Part shown: positions 8,502 through 17,703 of the stretch, piece by piece
How positions within the stretch are numbered: the first letter of the stretch is position 1
How the letters are laid out: each line of letters begins with the position of its first letter
NCBI GenBank assembly: GCA_017935565.1
Contig: JAGBHK010000035.1
Span: 1-60,190, forward strand
Direction of reading: 5' to 3'
DNA length: 60,190 nucleotides
Source of the DNA: Lachnospiraceae bacterium
Lineage (GTDB): Bacteria > Bacillota > Clostridia > Lachnospirales > Lachnospiraceae
Notes under the pieces: generated by a model
Database searches by the model: none
Seen by the model: only the letters and a program-made list of their open reading frames with translations
Told to the model about the DNA's origin: nothing
Position numbers and translations under genes: made by a program

Positions 8502-9658
8502 TATTCAGTAACCTCCTCTGGTTTACTGTAATCAATACATTCAATTTCAATGTCTGTTGCCTGCCATGTTCCATCAATCAACTCAAATGTAATATAAGCT
8601 TCTGATGTGGCAGTTCCTTCGTAATTTTCTCTTACACCATAGTCAATTGTACGACCACCTTTTGCAGTGAAGTTAGCTGTGTAATAAAATCTCGCTCTTA
8701 CATTTCCATCAAAATCATACTTGTCGAAAGTAATGCTGTAATCTGTGATGTCAATACTGCTAAGAGTTGAACCATCTTCCTTATTGATAGAGTTAATCAT
8801 ATTGGTATATACAGTCATCACTCTTTCTGTCATTCCCTCTTTTTTAGCGAATAACGCAGAAAGATTCTCAATACCACTACCATTAAATGCTGAATTATAT
8901 GTCTCAACAATAATCTTAGTTACAGCTGATGACAATTCCTGCTGGTACTGTTTCTTAAACACGCCTTCTTTGAAATCATAGTATTTGTGTTCTTTATCAA
9001 AAGAAGCTAAAACACTTTCAACTTCTGTATTCTGACCAATGAAAAGTATAGTGTGTGCACCAAGGAACATCTTGTCAATTATGTATGTACACAATCCAGT
9101 TTCCTCATCAACAGTTTTTCTGACACTTTTTAAATTTTCAGTGGTTATATTTTTATCATCAATAACTACTTCTACTTCTTTATCCGTAACAATCTTTACA
9201 TTTTCAATAATGAAATCATCAATATTAACTTTCCATTCCTTGAAAAATAAATAATGAGACTTGTCACCTTTCTCCATGCGAAGTTCCCATGAAACTTCTT
9301 CGTCAGTAGCAGAATCTGTAAATGTTACAGTTGCTCTGGCATTTTTTCCTGACTTTGACATCTTGCTCACTGAGTAGCTGTCAGTTTCCTCATAACCATA
9401 CTCATTAATCATCATATTGTTAAATGTAGTCGCATTGATAAAATCACTATCTTCAACACCTGAACTACTGTATAACGCCATATAACTCTCATTTAAAAAA
9501 CAATTATAATAATCATCCATATATTTTTGCGCACAATATGTCTGATAAATAGCCACATATGCGCCAATGCCGCCTGCAAGAAGCAACATAAGCAAGGAAC
9601 CTATAAGACTTAATATTGTTCCTTTTTTCTTCTCTAAAAATTTACCTATTTTACTCAA
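8501..9658 (-). CDS. Membrane-anchored exported protein of unknown function
   Basis: I do not recognise a family. The 385-aa product has a basic N-terminus and one strong membrane span (about residues 14-38, SLIGSLLMLLLAGGIGAYVAI). The rest is hydrophilic and probably extracytoplasmic. Two regions look like related alpha-beta modules: YMDDYYNCFLNESYMALYS...TVTFTDSATDEEVSWELR, and IIVETYNSAFNGSGIENLSALF...RFYYTANFTAKGG. This suggests tandem NTF2-like folds as in TcaA-type proteins (inference). The start is a TTG with GAGGG 7 nt upstream. It is in a tight row between a DUF624-type gene and the flavin reductase. Confidence 0.7.
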   Translation of the reverse strand: MSKIGKFLEKKKGTILSLIGSLLMLLLAGGIGAYVAIYQTYCAQKYMDDYYNCFLNESYMALYSSSGVEDSDFINATTFNNMMINEYGYEETDSYSVSKMSKSGKNARATVTFTDSATDEEVSWELRMEKGDKSHYLFFKEWKVNIDDFIIENVKIVTDKEVEVVIDDKNITTENLKSVRKTVDEETGLCTYIIDKMFLGAHTILFIGQNTEVESVLASFDKEHKYYDFKEGVFKKQYQQELSSAVTKIIVETYNSAFNGSGIENLSALFAKKEGMTERVMTVYTNMINSINKEDGSTLSSIDITDYSITFDKYDFDGNVRARFYYTANFTAKGGRTIDYGVRENYEGTATSEAYITFELIDGTWQATDIEIECIDYSKPEEVTE

Positions 9659-9675
9659 AACTTTTCCCTCTCAAA

Positions 9676-10359
9676 CTATTCTTCGCTTCCATCATATTCT
9701 TCTAATTCTTCATCTTCTTTGTAGTATTTTCTAAAAATACTATCGTAAATATATGATAATACAAATCCATTAAGTGCAAATGTCAACAATGGGAAATATA
9801 TAAATATCAATTCTCCATATAAAATAATATACAATGTAAAGCCTATTATCAATGTTGTTGAAACAACTGCCATAAATGATTTGCGTATATTTCTCTTAAC
9901 CATAAAAAATACCACTGTCATAGTATCACTTATAGATCCTTCAAATTCTGCCAATACAGGTGCTATCGGCAATAAAACCATAAATATTGCAATGATAATT
10001 AAAATCGATGCAACTAACAATACAATCCCAATACCACCCTGTTTCACAGCAAGATTAATAAAGAACAGTAAATCAATGCCACATATTAAAATAATTACTG
10101 CACATACAAGCCATATCAAAGTTGATTTTACAAAGTTTCTTTTAAAACTTGAAAAATAATCTTTAAATAGCCTAAATTCTCGTTCATTTATCAACTTCTG
10201 CAAAACACTATACATAGCAGTGGTTGATGCTCCCATCGTGATAATAGGAAGACTTGTCACTATAAATATAAGGTTTAAAAAGAAAACCCACATCATCTTT
10301 CGCATAAATTCAAAAAAAGAATTTCTAATATTTAAAAATCCTGGTATTTGGTCAAACAT
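9676..10359 (-). CDS. DUF624 / YesL-family membrane protein
   Basis: Small polytopic membrane protein (227 aa) with about five hydrophobic spans. The N-terminal segment ITMGASTTAMYSVL followed by FKDYFSSFKRNFVKSTLIWL is characteristic of the YesL/DUF624 family, often found near polysaccharide-use genes and of unknown mechanism. The C-terminus is acidic. AGGAG lies 9 nt before the ATG. It is 18 bp ahead of the unknown exported protein, so the two are likely co-transcribed. Confidence 0.8.
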   Translation of the reverse strand: MFDQIPGFLNIRNSFFEFMRKMMWVFFLNLIFIVTSLPIITMGASTTAMYSVLQKLINEREFRLFKDYFSSFKRNFVKSTLIWLVCAVIILICGIDLLFFINLAVKQGGIGIVLLVASILIIIAIFMVLLPIAPVLAEFEGSISDTMTVVFFMVKRNIRKSFMAVVSTTLIIGFTLYIILYGELIFIYFPLLTFALNGFVLSYIYDSIFRKYYKEDEELEEYDGSEE

Positions 10360-10433
10360 ATATATAGTCTCCTTCGAAATCTTTTTTCATAACATACCCA
10401 TATTTTAATATATCATAAATCTTATAAAAAAGA

Positions 10434-10484
10434 TAGGATTTTTAGTTTGTTTTTGCGTCATCGACTAACAAACTAAAAATCCTA
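10434..10484 (-). terminator. Terminator of the PilZ-chemoreceptor gene
   Basis: A perfect 18-bp stem (10434-10451 with 10467-10484) has a 15-nt loop and is followed on the minus strand by ATCTTTTTTATAAG. Confidence 0.88.
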
Positions 10485-10490
10485 CAAACT

Positions 10491-12581
10491 TTATATATGT
10501 TCATTTACATAATTCATTATTTCAGTATGGTCTTCAGGCATACGGCATCCCATAATGTAATGTCCATTATCATCGGTAACTCGAATAATCGTACCGAGAA
10601 GTTCTTTACCTGCAAGTAATGGGAAATCCTGTATCTTAATCTTTATATTCATGCCTATCGCATCTGCAAACACTGGATTGTCCGCCTTAACCGCAAATCC
10701 ACCAGCACTGATATTAACCATATTTCCAGAATATGTTTCACCGGTCTTTGTTGCAAATATATCACAGACATTCTTCATAGAATATCTTGGATGTTTTCTT
10801 CTATTCATTACCTTAGGATTGTTTTCAGCCTTAATGAAATATTCATTAGAATCACCCTTTTGATGATATATCTTACTCTTTTCCCATATGTACACAGCGT
10901 TATTTACTACAACTTTAACATCATATTGATGTTTCTTATAATCTCCTAAAAACTCTTCAAAACCTTCTTCGGCATCAAAAAAAATCTTTTCATTAGACAC
11001 TGATTTTACTTTTGCGCCAATATCTGCTTTAGCCTGACTATCAAAAATAATCATCTTCATTCCAGGCATAACATCATTTACGCTCATAAAGCCACCTGCG
11101 CCAAGTTCTTCTACAAGCTTACCAACAACATTTTCAATGATAGCAACATTTCTCGCTGTTTCATCGTATTTGCTAAGCATAGTGCCTGTTGTCTCTTCCG
11201 ATTCAAGAGCAGTCTTTGTGATGGTTTCCATAGTTTCCTGAACAACAAACATATTGTCAACCATCTGTTTATTAGATTCTTCAACTCTCTTCATCGCCTC
11301 ATCACAGGCATTTACTTCCTCACCAAGCTGCACTGAGTCTTTTGCAATGATTCCAACACTTTCGTCTACTGTCTTCATGATTTCCAAAGATTCAGATACA
11401 AGCTGGAGAATAGTTGTAACCGACTCCGTCATCTTATCAGATGTATCTTCCAAAATCTGTAATGCCTGCATAATACTTTCAGACGACTCTTTTGTTCCCA
11501 TACTAAGTCCTCTAATTTGTTCAGCAACTACAGCAAAACCTCTACCTGCATCACCCGCTCTGGCAGCCTCAATAGACGCATTAAGAGCAAGTAAATTTGT
11601 TTTTGAAGAAATACTTTCGATAGTACCAGTTTCTTCTTTAACCTTATCAAAATGATCTTTAAACTCGTTAAGAACCTTTTCAACTTCCGATGAAATACGC
11701 GCCATAGTATTCGCTGATTCAACCGCATCTGCAAGAGCCTTTGTGCTGTTTTCAGCATTTATCGCAGATTTATTCGAAAACTCTACCATATTTTCAATAA
11801 GGCCTGCAACATTAGTAACCTGATTGTCAATATCTTTAGTCATATTCATAGATGAATCAATGCTCTGGCTAAGAGCTTCGTTCTGCTCTACTAATCCCTT
11901 CATACCACGTACAACGTTTGATGCACCTTCTTTGTTTTCTTCGGAAAGTTCTCTAACAACTGTAACACCATCTACAATTGATGTACTAGCACCCTTAACC
12001 ATCTCAACGGTTTTTACAACTCGGTCTAAATTGCCCTCAACCTCACCAAGTAAAGCACCGTCTGAAACAATCAAATGCTTGATTGAACTTACATAACCAA
12101 TGTATGAGAACAACAATACAAAGACTTGTATCTCAGAATTGGCTACATCAGCCTGTGTATTCATACCATTTCTGTAATTTCTAATAATACAGAAAATAAT
12201 AAGCACAACATTGGCAATAGCACATCTTAACATAAGTTTTTTATCCTTGTAGATAACAAGCATACTTACAAGTGGAAATATGTAGGCAAATGCTAAGGTT
12301 CCTGGTGCTGTGAGCATTACATATAGGTACAACGCACCATATCCATATCCAACAAAGTTTTTATATAACTTTGTGTGCCATCCTCTCATCTTTAACATAA
12401 CAAAACCTGCGATAAAAGGAATCCACGCAAACGCCATAAGTCCACCATAAAAAAGCCATGTTTTCGCACCATTTAATACTTGTGGAATATAGGCAACAGA
12501 TAACATCACGCACAATGACAACCACATTACCATTACTTTTTTGTTGGCACTGCGCAGGAAAAATTTCTCATCGTATTTCAT
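10491..12581 (-). CDS. Methyl-accepting chemotaxis protein with C-terminal PilZN-PilZ module
   Basis: Membrane chemoreceptor (696 aa). About six hydrophobic spans in residues 20-160 replace a classical periplasmic sensor. The signalling coiled coil follows, with the conserved hairpin tip [20 protein letters not shown]. The C-terminal 180 residues resemble YcgR: a PilZN-like beta domain ([11 protein letters not shown]...), then a PilZ domain with both c-di-GMP motifs, RxxxR (RKHPR) and [D/N]xSxxG (NISAGG). Cyclic-di-GMP binding is therefore likely. The frame is open to 12629, but AGGAG sits 7 nt before the ATG at 12581. It is monocistronic, with its own promoter and terminator. Confidence 0.92.
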   Translation of the reverse strand: MKYDEKFFLRSANKKVMVMWLSLCVMLSVAYIPQVLNGAKTWLFYGGLMAFAWIPFIAGFVMLKMRGWHTKLYKNFVGYGYGALYLYVMLTAPGTLAFAYIFPLVSMLVIYKDKKLMLRCAIANVVLIIFCIIRNYRNGMNTQADVANSEIQVFVLLFSYIGYVSSIKHLIVSDGALLGEVEGNLDRVVKTVEMVKGASTSIVDGVTVVRELSEENKEGASNVVRGMKGLVEQNEALSQSIDSSMNMTKDIDNQVTNVAGLIENMVEFSNKSAINAENSTKALADAVESANTMARISSEVEKVLNEFKDHFDKVKEETGTIESISSKTNLLALNASIEAARAGDAGRGFAVVAEQIRGLSMGTKESSESIMQALQILEDTSDKMTESVTTILQLVSESLEIMKTVDESVGIIAKDSVQLGEEVNACDEAMKRVEESNKQMVDNMFVVQETMETITKTALESEETTGTMLSKYDETARNVAIIENVVGKLVEELGAGGFMSVNDVMPGMKMIIFDSQAKADIGAKVKSVSNEKIFFDAEEGFEEFLGDYKKHQYDVKVVVNNAVYIWEKSKIYHQKGDSNEYFIKAENNPKVMNRRKHPRYSMKNVCDIFATKTGETYSGNMVNISAGGFAVKADNPVFADAIGMNIKIKIQDFPLLAGKELLGTIIRVTDDNGHYIMGCRMPEDHTEIMNYVNEHI

Positions 12582-12655
12582 AATCATTCTCCTATCCAAG
12601 ACGCAACTAGGTCTCTTTGTATTATTCAATTATTCACTGTAAATTTAATGCATAT

Positions 12656-12684
12656 ATTATACCACAAAAATGAAAAGTGCACAA
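12656..12684 (-). promoter_or_regulatory. Promoter of the PilZ-chemoreceptor gene
   Basis: On the minus strand a -35 TTGTGC (12679-12684) and a -10 TATAAT (12656-12661) are 17 bp apart. The -35 lies inside the terminator hairpin of nfnB. Confidence 0.6.
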
Positions 12685-12698
12685 GAAAACTTGTGCAC
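12677..12698 (-). terminator. Terminator of nfnAB
   Basis: gtgcacaag (12677-12685) pairs with cttgtgcac (12690-12698) around a 4-nt loop. On the minus strand it is followed by TTTTCATTTTT. Confidence 0.88.
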
Positions 12699-12712
12699 CT
12701 TTATTTAAAAAA

Positions 12713-14104
12713 TTATTTGTTTGTTAAATATTCATCGATAGCTTCTGCAGCTGTCTTACCAGCGCCCATTGCAAGGATAACTGTTGCAGCACCTGTAACT
12801 GCATCACCACCAGCATAAACGCCTTCTCTTGATGTAAGACCTGTTTCTTCCTGAACAATGATTCCGCCCCACTTCTGTGTTTCAAGTCCCTTTGTTGTAG
12901 ACTTAATAAGTGGATTTGGAGATGTTCCGATTGACATAATTACACAATCAACTGGAATATCGAATTCAGAACCAGCCTTTTCGATTGGTCTTCTTCTGCC
13001 TGACTCATCTGGCTCACCAAGTTCCATTTCAAGACATCTGATTGCACCAACGAATTTATTTTCATTTGGTAAAATCTCTACTGGATTTGTAAGTGTCTTG
13101 AAGATGATACCTTCTTCCATAGCGTGTTCAACTTCTTCACGTCTAGCTGGAAGTTCTTCTTCTGAACGTCTGTAAACTATGTATACTTCTTCTGCGCCAA
13201 GTCTAAGTGCACTTCTTGCAGCGTCCATTGCAACATTACCACCACCAACTACAGCTACTTTCTTAGCTTTCATAATAGGTGTTGATGAATCATCTTTGTA
13301 TGACTTCATAAGGTTTACTCTTGTAAGGAATTCATTTGCTGAATATACACCCTTAAGATTTTCACCTGGAATATTCATAAATCTTGGAAGACCTGCACCT
13401 GAACCGATAAATACTGCTTCAAATCCGTATTCTTCCATAAGTTCATCGATAGATAATACTTTACCGATAACCATATTTGTCTCAACTTTTACACCGAGAG
13501 CTTTAAGTCCATCGATTTCCTTCTGAACGATTGCCTTTGGAAGACGGAATTCAGGAATACCGTAAACAAGAACACCACCAGCAAGGTGAAGTGCTTCAAA
13601 TACTGTAACTTCGTATCCCTTCTTTGCAAGGTCACCAGCACATGTAAGACCTGAAGGGCCTGAACCGATAACTGCAACCTTGTGTCCATTAGAAGCTGGT
13701 TTTGTAACCTCTGCCTGTGCATTAGCATTGTGCCAGTCAGCTACGAATCTTTCAAGTCTACCAATAGCAACAGGTTCACCCTTAATGCCTCTTACACACT
13801 TACCTTCACACTGTGATTCCTGTGGACATACACGACCACAAACAGCTGGAAGTGAGCTAGACTTAGCAATAATCTGGTAAGCTTCTTCGAAGTTACCCTG
13901 TGCAACTTCCTGAACAAATGCAGGAATATCAATCTGTACAGGACATCCTGTTACACATGGTTTATGCTTACAATTTAAACATCTCTGTGCTTCATCGATA
14001 GCCTGTTCTTTTGTGTATCCTAATGCAACTTCAAGGAAGTTTTTATTTCTAACATTTGGGTCCTGTGAAGGCATTTCATTTTTCTTTAATGACATATTTG
14101 GCAT
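12713..14104 (-). CDS. nfnB: NfnB: NADPH-binding subunit of electron-bifurcating ferredoxin:NADP+ oxidoreductase
   Basis: Large subunit (463 aa) of the cytoplasmic flavin-based bifurcating transhydrogenase that couples NADH plus reduced ferredoxin to NADP+ reduction. The N-terminal iron-sulfur region has eight cysteines (42, 45, 50, 54, 89, 93, 99, 103) for two [4Fe-4S] clusters. FAD-binding VAVIGSGPSGLTCAG (near 143) and NADP-binding VAVVGGGNVAMDAAR (near 284) follow. It is homologous to the glutamate synthase small chain and is often mis-annotated as gltA/gltD. The adjacent FNR-like gene and the absence of a glutamate synthase large chain favour NfnB. GGAGG lies 9 nt before the ATG, one base after the nfnA stop. 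Confidence 0.9.
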   Translation of the reverse strand: MPNMSLKKNEMPSQDPNVRNKNFLEVALGYTKEQAIDEAQRCLNCKHKPCVTGCPVQIDIPAFVQEVAQGNFEEAYQIIAKSSSLPAVCGRVCPQESQCEGKCVRGIKGEPVAIGRLERFVADWHNANAQAEVTKPASNGHKVAVIGSGPSGLTCAGDLAKKGYEVTVFEALHLAGGVLVYGIPEFRLPKAIVQKEIDGLKALGVKVETNMVIGKVLSIDELMEEYGFEAVFIGSGAGLPRFMNIPGENLKGVYSANEFLTRVNLMKSYKDDSSTPIMKAKKVAVVGGGNVAMDAARSALRLGAEEVYIVYRRSEEELPARREEVEHAMEEGIIFKTLTNPVEILPNENKFVGAIRCLEMELGEPDESGRRRPIEKAGSEFDIPVDCVIMSIGTSPNPLIKSTTKGLETQKWGGIIVQEETGLTSREGVYAGGDAVTGAATVILAMGAGKTAAEAIDEYLTNK

Positions 14105-14105
14105 A

Positions 14106-14948
14106 TTACTGAACCTCCTTGTTTAATAAGTTACATGTTTTTTCATAAGTATGTCTTTCAAATTCTTTGTACATTGAACCTCTTTCCATAGCTTCATCGA
14201 AGTCTACTTCATGACCGTCAAAGTCTGGTCCGTCAACGCATGCGAACTTTGTCTTGCCGCCAACTGTAAGACGACAACCACCACACATACCTGTACCGTC
14301 AATCATAATAGGGTTCATACTAACTGTTGTCTTAACGCCGTACTCTTTAGTAACAGCACAAACAAACTTCATCATAATAAGTGGTCCAATTGTGATAACT
14401 TCATCATACTTCTCGCCACTTTCAATAAGGTCTTTAAGTGCATTTGTAACAAGACCTTTTGTACCGTAGCTACCATCGTCTGTCATCATAACTAACTTAT
14501 CACTAACTGCCTTAAATTCATCTTCAAGGATAACTAAATCCTGATTTCTAAAACCAACGATAGAGTGAACCTCAGCGCCAAGTTCATGTAATTTCTTTGC
14601 AATTGGGAATGCGATAGCACAACCAACACCACCACCAACTACTGCAACCTTCTTTAAACCTTCAACATGTGTAGGTACTCCAAGAGGTCCAACGAAGTCT
14701 TGAATATATTCGCCTTCATTCTTTGCATTTAATAATTTTGTTGTTGCACCAACAATCTGGAAAATAATTGTAACTGTACCAGCTTCTCTGTCATAATCTG
14801 CGATTGTAAGTGGCATTCTTTCGCCATTCTCATCAACACGTAAGATAATGAACTGTCCTGGTTCAGCCTTCTTAGCTACCAATGGAGCTTCAATGTCCAT
14901 AAGAGTAACTGTAGGATTTAATTCACGTTTTTTAAGAATCTTAAACAT
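14106..14948 (-). CDS. nfnA: NfnA: NADH/FAD-binding subunit of ferredoxin:NADP+ oxidoreductase
   Basis: Small subunit (280 aa) of the NfnAB transhydrogenase. An FNR-type FAD barrel (PGQFIILRVDENGERMPLTI) is followed by an NAD-binding domain (VAVVGGGVGCAIAFPIAK) and a C-terminal [2Fe-2S] region, GTGMCGGCRLTV...FACVDGPDFDGHEVDF. These also occur in sulfide dehydrogenase and dihydroorotate dehydrogenase electron-transfer subunits; pairing with nfnB decides the call. An upstream TTG (14972) keeps the frame open, but GGAAG sits 6 nt before the ATG at 14948. A strong promoter precedes it (15023-15051). Confidence 0.9.
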   Translation of the reverse strand: MFKILKKRELNPTVTLMDIEAPLVAKKAEPGQFIILRVDENGERMPLTIADYDREAGTVTIIFQIVGATTKLLNAKNEGEYIQDFVGPLGVPTHVEGLKKVAVVGGGVGCAIAFPIAKKLHELGAEVHSIVGFRNQDLVILEDEFKAVSDKLVMMTDDGSYGTKGLVTNALKDLIESGEKYDEVITIGPLIMMKFVCAVTKEYGVKTTVSMNPIMIDGTGMCGGCRLTVGGKTKFACVDGPDFDGHEVDFDEAMERGSMYKEFERHTYEKTCNLLNKEVQ

Positions 14949-14997
14949 TACTTTCTTCCTTTCTTCACTCAATCGTATAAATCATTTTATAATAAAA

Positions 14998-15017
14998 GAC
15001 CGTTAATTTTAACGGCC
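14998..15017 (-). terminator. Hairpin/terminator between nfnA and the upstream gene
   Basis: gaccgttaa (14998-15006) pairs with ttaacggcc (15009-15017), 8 of 9 bp. On the minus strand it is followed by TTTTATTA. It can end the transcript of the 15067 gene, but it also lies exactly at the predicted 5' end of the nfnAB mRNA. Confidence 0.7.
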
Positions 15018-15022
15018 TTTTA

Positions 15023-15051
15023 ATTATACCTTATTAAACTGTGATTTGCAA
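15023..15051 (-). promoter_or_regulatory. Promoter of nfnAB
   Basis: On the minus strand -35 TTGCAA (15046-15051), a 17-bp spacer and a perfect -10 TATAAT (15023-15028). The predicted start falls at the first bases of the hairpin at 14998-15017. Confidence 0.78.
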
Positions 15052-15066
15052 TGATTTTATTGTGTT

Positions 15067-16095
15067 TTACTCTATCACCGCACAATAAATTCCTGCCTCA
15101 TCATTTGTACCTACATTATGAATTGCAATATAGTTATCCCCTACCACAATACTACTAATCGAAAGATTTTTTACTGATTTTTCTTCAAAAGAAATTACAT
15201 ACTCTTTATCATTAACTACTAATGTTACCGGATTGTTTTCATTGTGTTTTACATATGCTAATTTTTCTGCATTATATGACATGCACACAAGTTTTTCACC
15301 AGATAATATATCTTTTTCTAATTTACTATTATTAATATCATATTTGTATACATTATCCCCGTCCTTTATGTACAATACATTATTATCATAATGTAACTTT
15401 GGAACAAAATAATACTCACATATAGTTTCCACACTAGCATCTTCTAATTTTATCTTTATTATGTTGCTATCTGCAACTGCAAATATATATTTTTCTGTAA
15501 GTTTTATTCGATGTACGCTTTCTGCAAGTTCAAAACTTTTATCATCAGTTTTTCCAGACAAATCAATGACTTTAACTAAATCACCATCTCTAAAACATAC
15601 AAATCCTTTGTAAACATCAAGCACTGCATTTTCAGCAAAAGCATGGTCTATTTTTTCATAGTTTCCATCAGAATTTATCTTATACAAACTATCTTTATCG
15701 AAGCAGTAACAATCAACTGAATCATTATACAAGTTTGCACTTTCACTTACTTCTAGCGCAACTTCAATAGTATTTTTCTTTGTTCTGTCATACAATGATA
15801 CTTTGCACACACCATTTACATCCACATAATAGATAACGTCACCAATAATCTCCATCTCAGCAGATGTAATGTTTTTTTCAGAATCTTCTGTGTTTATCTT
15901 CTCAAACAGCAATTCCATCTTTTTAGATTCTTTAGTTTCTGTTTCTTTTTTATCATCCACACTTGATTCTTTAGTTTCTGTGTTATTCCCTTCGTTTTCG
16001 CCAGTGTCACCATTTTTTACGTTTTTTACTATAACTGCACCAATGCAAACTACGACAACTAATGCTAATAAACTAATAACCAAATTCTTTTTCAT
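15067..16095 (-). CDS. Exported beta-propeller-like protein of unknown function
   Basis: Unknown family, 342 aa. An uncleaved-looking N-terminal span (about residues 5-25, VISLLALVVVVCIGAVIV) is followed by a charged linker of repeated Glu/Thr/Lys (ETKESSVDDKKETETKESKK). The remainder is short beta-rich repeats, each with a 'YxxD...VxKY/VxKI' rhythm (DVIYYVDVNGVCKVSLYD, FVCFRDGDLVKVIDL, NNVLYIKDGDNVYKYDI). This suggests an extracytoplasmic propeller such as DUF5050-type sensors (inference). It lies 9 bp after a chemoreceptor gene and is probably co-transcribed with it, so a sensory accessory role is possible but unproven. Confidence 0.65.
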   Translation of the reverse strand: MKKNLVISLLALVVVVCIGAVIVKNVKNGDTGENEGNNTETKESSVDDKKETETKESKKMELLFEKINTEDSEKNITSAEMEIIGDVIYYVDVNGVCKVSLYDRTKKNTIEVALEVSESANLYNDSVDCYCFDKDSLYKINSDGNYEKIDHAFAENAVLDVYKGFVCFRDGDLVKVIDLSGKTDDKSFELAESVHRIKLTEKYIFAVADSNIIKIKLEDASVETICEYYFVPKLHYDNNVLYIKDGDNVYKYDINNSKLEKDILSGEKLVCMSYNAEKLAYVKHNENNPVTLVVNDKEYVISFEEKSVKNLSISSIVVGDNYIAIHNVGTNDEAGIYCAVIE

Positions 16096-16104
16096 TTTAC
16101 TCCC

Positions 16105-17562
16105 TTATCCCTCCGTATTTAGTTTCTCCGCCAACTTATAAACCTGTCTCAATTCATGATTTACCTTTTCCATAGATTCAACTGCTGTAGCTGATACACT
16201 CGCACCTTCTTCTGAAGCCGCTGCAATCTCCTCACTTACCGATGATAAATGGCTGATACTATCATTGATTGAGCCTGTAGCTTCAGCTATCTGCTTCATA
16301 ATCGCTTCTGTACGTGTAACCATTTCAGAAAGTTCATTAACCTCTGTTTCAATCATATCGAATTTAGATTTTGTAACATCTATCATCTGGTTCTGTTTCT
16401 CGACAGATTCGCTTGAAACCGCCATACTCTTCGATGTAACTTCAACATCTTCTACTAATTCGCCAATGATGTCTGTAATCTGATTTGCTGATTCTCTTGT
16501 GTCTTCTGATAATTTTCTAATCTCATCAGCAACAACCGCAAAACCTTTACCTGCTTCGCCCGCTCTTGCAGCCTCAATGGATGCATTAAGAGCCAAAAGA
16601 TTAGTCTGAGCTGAAATTGCAAGAATTGCATTAATAATATTCTCAACTTCTTTTGCTCTATTTGACAATCTTTCGATTGCTTCAACAGTTGATTTATTCG
16701 CCTCATCAACAGTAGATGCCTGCGCTTTAAGTTCATTGACAATTTCAGCGCCTTCTCTTACATTGTCATATACTCTTTCAGATGAACCAAGCATTTTTTC
16801 TGTATCTTCTTTTGCCATATCAACATTGCTCTGGATTTCACCACACATAACCGCTTCTTCCTGAATAGCTTCTGCTGTACTTTCGGCACTTGCTGCAATA
16901 TCCTGCATACCGTTATCAGTTGTTGTTATAGCCTTACTAAGTTCATCCATCTGAGTAGTTGCTTTTTCAAATCTTTTAACAATTTCACCAGCAGCTTCGA
17001 GCATAACTTTTGTCGCCTGTTCTTGCTCTCCTGCCTTCTTTGTAATCTCTGCAACATTCTCGTCATTAAACTTAAGTAATAATCCAACAGCTCGTATCGA
17101 ACCGATCGTACATAACACAATAGTAATTGACGCCAACGCAACCATATCGGTAATAAGTGTTCCAGACATACTCATTCTTATACTTTGAATTATAAACCCA
17201 ATAACAATAACACTATTGCCCCATATCATAAGTCGCTTATTCATGTATGCAACGCACGCGAATAATACCACAAATCCATATAAATATGTGTATGGATTTT
17301 TATTCATAATGCAAACTGTCATATACATCAAGGCACCCATACCCGCAATGATTATCATACCTTTTCTAGTATGAGGTATTTTTATCTTTGCCACTGTGGC
17401 ACCTATCATCGCACCAACGATAATTACAATCTGAATTACTAGATTTGCCGTGGCTTGTTGGTTTAAAATAGCCCCCACTAATGTTAATACAACCATCGCG
17501 CATGTAATCATAATATTAGGATATGCAGCCTTGGTTGCTCTTCTGTACTGTTGTTCTGTCAT
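16105..17562 (-). CDS. Methyl-accepting chemotaxis protein, polytopic
   Basis: Chemoreceptor of 485 aa. The N-terminal third is a bundle of about six short membrane spans with little extracellular loop, so it may sense membrane or intracellular state rather than a bound ligand. No HAMP domain is evident. The cytoplasmic coiled coil has the conserved tip [20 protein letters not shown]. The frame is open to a TTG at 17577, but that codon sits at the Shine-Dalgarno sequence; GGAGG is 6 nt before the ATG at 17562, which is used here. A perfect promoter lies at 17614-17642. Confidence 0.93.
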   Translation of the reverse strand: MTEQQYRRATKAAYPNIMITCAMVVLTLVGAILNQQATANLVIQIVIIVGAMIGATVAKIKIPHTRKGMIIIAGMGALMYMTVCIMNKNPYTYLYGFVVLFACVAYMNKRLMIWGNSVIVIGFIIQSIRMSMSGTLITDMVALASITIVLCTIGSIRAVGLLLKFNDENVAEITKKAGEQEQATKVMLEAAGEIVKRFEKATTQMDELSKAITTTDNGMQDIAASAESTAEAIQEEAVMCGEIQSNVDMAKEDTEKMLGSSERVYDNVREGAEIVNELKAQASTVDEANKSTVEAIERLSNRAKEVENIINAILAISAQTNLLALNASIEAARAGEAGKGFAVVADEIRKLSEDTRESANQITDIIGELVEDVEVTSKSMAVSSESVEKQNQMIDVTKSKFDMIETEVNELSEMVTRTEAIMKQIAEATGSINDSISHLSSVSEEIAAASEEGASVSATAVESMEKVNHELRQVYKLAEKLNTEG

Positions 17563-17613
17563 ATAGTACCTCCTCAAGTATTATTTAGTTTTTCACTCAA
17601 AAAATCTAGTAAT

Positions 17614-17642
17614 ATTATACTATTTTTTTATTAGAATTTCAA
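17614..17642 (-). promoter_or_regulatory. Promoter of the chemoreceptor / propeller gene pair
   Basis: On the minus strand -35 TTGAAA (17637-17642), a 17-bp spacer and -10 TATAAT (17614-17619). Confidence 0.78.
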
Positions 17643-17660
17643 GGGGATTTCCTGTAATAC

Positions 17661-17687
17661 AAAAAGGCGGCCGCTTACGCGACCGCC
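17661..17687 (-). terminator. Terminator of the GH43 gene
   Basis: ggcggccgc (17666-17674) pairs with gcgaccgcc (17679-17687) with one mismatch. It is followed on the minus strand by TTTTTG. Confidence 0.88.
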
Positions 17688-17703
17688 AAAATTTGTTTTA
17701 CAA

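Noticed and set aside
12713-14948. Glutamate synthase (gltBD)
   Set aside because: No large GltB subunit; the FNR-like [2Fe-2S] partner gene identifies NfnAB.
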